DNA of 9,212 nucleotides from JAHHLP01 sp041609895. Its GTDB lineage: Bacteria; Bacteroidota; Rhodothermia; Rhodothermales; JABDKH01. Below, piece by piece: positions 7,151 to 9,212 of this stretch. The DNA is taken from positions 1 through 9,212 of the forward strand of contig JBFIPX010000130.1 of assembly GCA_041609895.1 (NCBI GenBank). Direction: 5' to 3'. A model generated the notes under the pieces. It did no database searches. It saw only the letters and a program-made list of their open reading frames with translations, and was not told the origin of the DNA. Both the position numbers and the translations under genes were made by a program. Every line of letters begins with the position of its first letter. Positions within the stretch are counted from its first letter, which is position 1.

Positions 7151-8689
7151 TCACGAAGACCCTAAGAGGACGATCCCCAGCGACTCGCTGGCAATCTGAG
7201 AGAGTGCATCGGCGCCAGCAAGACTCCGGTACTTCGCGAAATTGCGACGCAGCGCGTCTTCGGGAATTACTTTCAAGGCATCCTCCGCAGCATTCTTCTT
7301 TCCAAGTGCGGCCAGGGCCATGGAGTGCACGACCCGATAATGCTGTGTCGCGGGAGATAGGAGAATAGCACGTGTGTAGTAGCCGCCGGCGCCCGCAACG
7401 TCGCCCGTAAGATGCCGGAGCAACCCCATGACAAAGTGACTCTCATGATCGTCAGGGTTTTCCTCGAGCCATCCGGACAGAACCTGCAGCCCGTACTCCG
7501 AGATGCCGGTGCGAACGAACAGTTCTGCGATGAAGCGAGACTCGCCGGCATTGAGCGGACGAACCTGCTGCGCACTTTCCAGCCACTGTCTCGCCTCCTC
7601 TCCCTGACGCAACAGGGCGTAGTTTTTTGCAAGGTCGAATCGCACATTGAAGATTTCAGGTGCAAGACGTTGCGCCCTGTGAAGAGATTCCAGCGCTTCA
7701 TCATATTGACCCTTTCGTGTCATCACGAAGGCCAGGCGATGGTGCGCCGGCCAAAACGTCGAGTCCACGGCAACGGCATTACGGTACTCCTGCATGGCCT
7801 CATCGTACTTGCCCTGATTCAGGAGCGCCTCTCCAACCGCGAATGTGTTCTCAGCACCGGCGCCAGCAACATCGCGTGACTGTCGCAAGTAATCGAGTTC
7901 GTCCTCCTGCTCAGATAGCTCGCGAAACTGCTCAAGCACGCGTTTGCCCTGTTCTACCTCCCCGAGCCGGATAAGCACCTGGCCGAGGTTGTAGTTGGCG
8001 TCGGCGTTCGAGGCATTCATCATAAATGCCTGGCTGAAAGTTTTGCGAGCCCCGATCAGGTCGTCCTCTATCATCTGAACTCTGCCCCTGCCGACGAGCA
8101 GGTCATCGCTCTGCGGATTCAAAGCGAGACCGGCTTCAAAAGCCTCCTTCGCACACTCCGTGTATCCAAGCTCGAGGCAGGCCTTGCCTTCGTGGTAGTG
8201 TGCCTCCCAACGCTCGGGTTGCATCTCCCGCCATGCACCGAAGTACTCCCGAGCCTGCTCTAGATCGCCTTTGTTCTCGTACGCTTGCCCCAGCAGGCTG
8301 ACCGCCTGCCATGAATTCGGATCGCGCTCAAGCTCCTTTCTGAAGTTTGAGATCGCCGCCTCGTGATCTCCCTTATTCCCGTACGCATATCCGAGATTGA
8401 GATGCAGCAGGCGCATGTTCGGATTGGCAGCAGCCATTGCGGTGAGATACCGTATAGCCTCGTCGAACTGCCGCAGCTGCATCAGCGAATCGATCTTCTG
8501 GACGACTACCCCTGAGGGGTTGACGGGCGTGACCGTCTGCTGATTCTGCGCTCTGCATGCCGAAGACAGCATTGCCGCGACCAGAACCGCTGCCATCCCT
8601 CTAAAAGCAGCACGGCATACCGAAAAAGACCCTTCTGACGCCTGCCCGATACGATGTTCCAGTCTCTCTTGGAAGCCCAACTCTGACAT
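7151..8689 (-). CDS. TPR-repeat lipoprotein
   Basis: A 512-residue protein whose body is nearly all tetratricopeptide repeats. About ten 34-residue units can be phased from residue 93 to 448, for example 93-126, 127-160, 161-194, 195-228, 229-262, 280-311, 312-345, 346-380, 381-414 and 415-448, with the usual G-Y and A-F/Y positions and a Pro near each unit's end. TPR superhelices bind peptides or partner proteins. The signal peptide ends in LSSAC, giving Cys45 as the lipid site. It has a long N-region of about 31 residues; a start at ATG 8596 (Met32) would give a shorter signal peptide but without basic residues, so ATG 8689 is kept. The gene ends 24 bases before the CRTAC1-type gene and is probably co-transcribed with it, suggesting that the TPR protein partners the propeller protein. 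Neither candidate start has a well-spaced Shine-Dalgarno sequence. The exact partner is unknown. Confidence 0.93.
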   Translation of the reverse strand: MSELGFQERLEHRIGQASEGSFSVCRAAFRGMAAVLVAAMLSSACRAQNQQTVTPVNPSGVVVQKIDSLMQLRQFDEAIRYLTAMAAANPNMRLLHLNLGYAYGNKGDHEAAISNFRKELERDPNSWQAVSLLGQAYENKGDLEQAREYFGAWREMQPERWEAHYHEGKACLELGYTECAKEAFEAGLALNPQSDDLLVGRGRVQMIEDDLIGARKTFSQAFMMNASNADANYNLGQVLIRLGEVEQGKRVLEQFRELSEQEDELDYLRQSRDVAGAGAENTFAVGEALLNQGKYDEAMQEYRNAVAVDSTFWPAHHRLAFVMTRKGQYDEALESLHRAQRLAPEIFNVRFDLAKNYALLRQGEEARQWLESAQQVRPLNAGESRFIAELFVRTGISEYGLQVLSGWLEENPDDHESHFVMGLLRHLTGDVAGAGGYYTRAILLSPATQHYRVVHSMALAALGKKNAAEDALKVIPEDALRRNFAKYRSLAGADALSQIASESLGIVLLGSS

Positions 8690-8794
8690 GATTGTAAATG
8701 GGTGTTAGGAAAATGGCTCGCTCGACAACGTGCGGGTCACCGAATACGTTCCTTTTGCAATTCGTCGTTTTAGTAAAATCCCAGTGATCACCGA

Positions 8795-8814
8795 TAACTC
8801 CCTTGTGCGCGCAA
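8795..8814 (+). promoter_or_regulatory. Shared upstream element, copy B, in the divergent spacer
   Basis: TAACTCCCTTGTGC, then two bases, then GCAA. It matches copy A at 13 of 14 core positions and lies in the same orientation upstream of the plus-strand gene, its core ending 51 bases before ATG 8860. Here the core overlaps a near-palindrome CTTGTGCGCGCAAG (8802-8815, one mismatched pair). A perfect 8-base palindrome GTGATCAC lies just upstream (8784-8791). The 170-base spacer (8690-8859) must also hold the start signals of the TPR operon on the other strand; no convincing promoter boxes were found for either direction. Confidence 0.35.
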
Positions 8815-8859
8815 GCGCTGCTTCAACGCAAACCCACCACCATCCATACGCGTAGTGAA

Positions 8860-9212
8860 ATGCTAATCTTACGCGGACAAGCCCTTGCCACCGCCATCCT
8901 CTGTACGCTACTGGTCTCACAGACCACGGCCGGCCAGGCGGTAGAAGCCATCGAAAACCACAAGGTGCCCGAGCATTCCACGCGAGCCGGGGCGGCTCCT
9001 TCGGATACCGCAATTCCGAATGGCGACGCCGGCACCGAGACCGCGGTAATCGGAGTGCCAACAGCTCTCTTCGACGCGTACGGCGTTGGGTGGGCGTCAT
9101 TTCGGGACGGGACTTCGGCCCAGTTCTCCGATCACTTCAATCAAATGAAGGATGACTTCCTGATGCTCGACATCGAAATCGATGTGATCGACGGCGTCGA
9201 GCGCCTTGGGGC
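8860..9212 (+). CDS. Secreted protein of unknown function, N-terminal part only
   Basis: An open frame from ATG 8860 to the right edge, 117 full codons. Residues 1-27 form a signal peptide (MLILRGQ, then a hydrophobic stretch), with likely signal peptidase I cleavage after TTA or GQA. Cys15 is preceded by Leu, so it is not a lipobox. Residues about 28-65 are polar and Gly/Ala/Asp/Thr-rich, probably a flexible linker. From residue 67 a folded segment begins: GVGWASFRDGTSAQFSDHF, then a helix-like stretch and LDIEIDVIDG. The pattern (W, then T-x-x-x-F, then a D-rich strand and a following R-x-x-A) recalls the bacterial tandem repeats seen in polyglycine-hydrolase-like proteins, but only one unit is visible and this is a weak inference. 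No Shine-Dalgarno sequence precedes the ATG. It is divergent from the TPR operon, with copy B of the shared element upstream. Confidence 0.75.
   Translation, partial: MLILRGQALATAILCTLLVSQTTAGQAVEAIENHKVPEHSTRAGAAPSDTAIPNGDAGTETAVIGVPTALFDAYGVGWASFRDGTSAQFSDHFNQMKDDFLMLDIEIDVIDGVERLG

Noticed and set aside
8754..8779. TTTGCA and TAAAAT as a sigma-70 promoter for the edge gene
   Set aside because: The spacer is only 14 bases, too short for a normal promoter.
1..9212. Insertion sequences, CRISPR arrays, tRNA or rRNA genes
   Set aside because: No transposase frames, terminal inverted repeats, regularly spaced repeats or RNA gene signatures were seen; intergenic spaces are 201 bases or less.

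Overview
The window looks like a chromosomal segment of a Gram-negative-type bacterium rich in exported lipoproteins. Four of its five genes begin with lipoprotein-type signal peptides and the fifth with an ordinary one. No phage, transposon, CRISPR array, tRNA or rRNA was seen. The moderately high GC content, mostly absent Shine-Dalgarno sequences, a possible Bacteroidota-type promoter, and the set of families (aqualysin-like subtilase lipoprotein, TPR plus CRTAC1/ASPIC-UnbV proteins) suggest the FCB group, for example a Rhodothermota relative. This placement is an inference and is not proven by the sequence.

Layout. (1) Bases 1-1660, minus strand: a secreted, lipid-anchored subtilisin-like protease of the proteinase K/aqualysin type, cut off by the left edge. 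(2) A 201-base divergent intergenic region, with a candidate promoter for the protease and a short element (copy A) upstream of the next gene. (3) Bases 1862-5341, plus strand: a 1159-residue lipoprotein that fuses TPR repeats, an FG-GAP/VCBS-like beta-propeller, an ASPIC/UnbV domain and a long conserved-looking C-terminal module. (4) Bases 5387-7126, minus strand: a second FG-GAP/ASPIC-UnbV (CRTAC1 family) lipoprotein gene, broken by a single in-frame TAA. It converges on gene 2 across a 45-base gap. (5) Bases 7151-8689, minus strand: a lipoprotein made of about ten TPR repeats, directly upstream of gene 4 and probably in one operon with it. (6) A 170-base divergent spacer holding copy B of the short element. 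(7) Bases 8860-9212, plus strand: the start of a secreted protein that runs off the right edge.

How they may work together. The TPR and CRTAC1 genes of the minus-strand operon encode, as two polypeptides, nearly the same domain set that the plus-strand gene carries as one chain. The locus therefore holds a fused and a split version of the same envelope TPR/propeller/ASPIC-UnbV architecture, head to head. The biological role of ASPIC/UnbV propeller lipoproteins is not established. Surface binding or scaffolding with calcium-loaded propeller loops is a reasonable inference. The flanking protease and edge gene are exported too, but a functional link to the propeller genes is not shown.

The most notable points are the interrupted CRTAC1 gene, the fused/split pairing, and the near-identical element TAAyTCCCTTGTGC-N2/3-GCAA upstream of both plus-strand genes.
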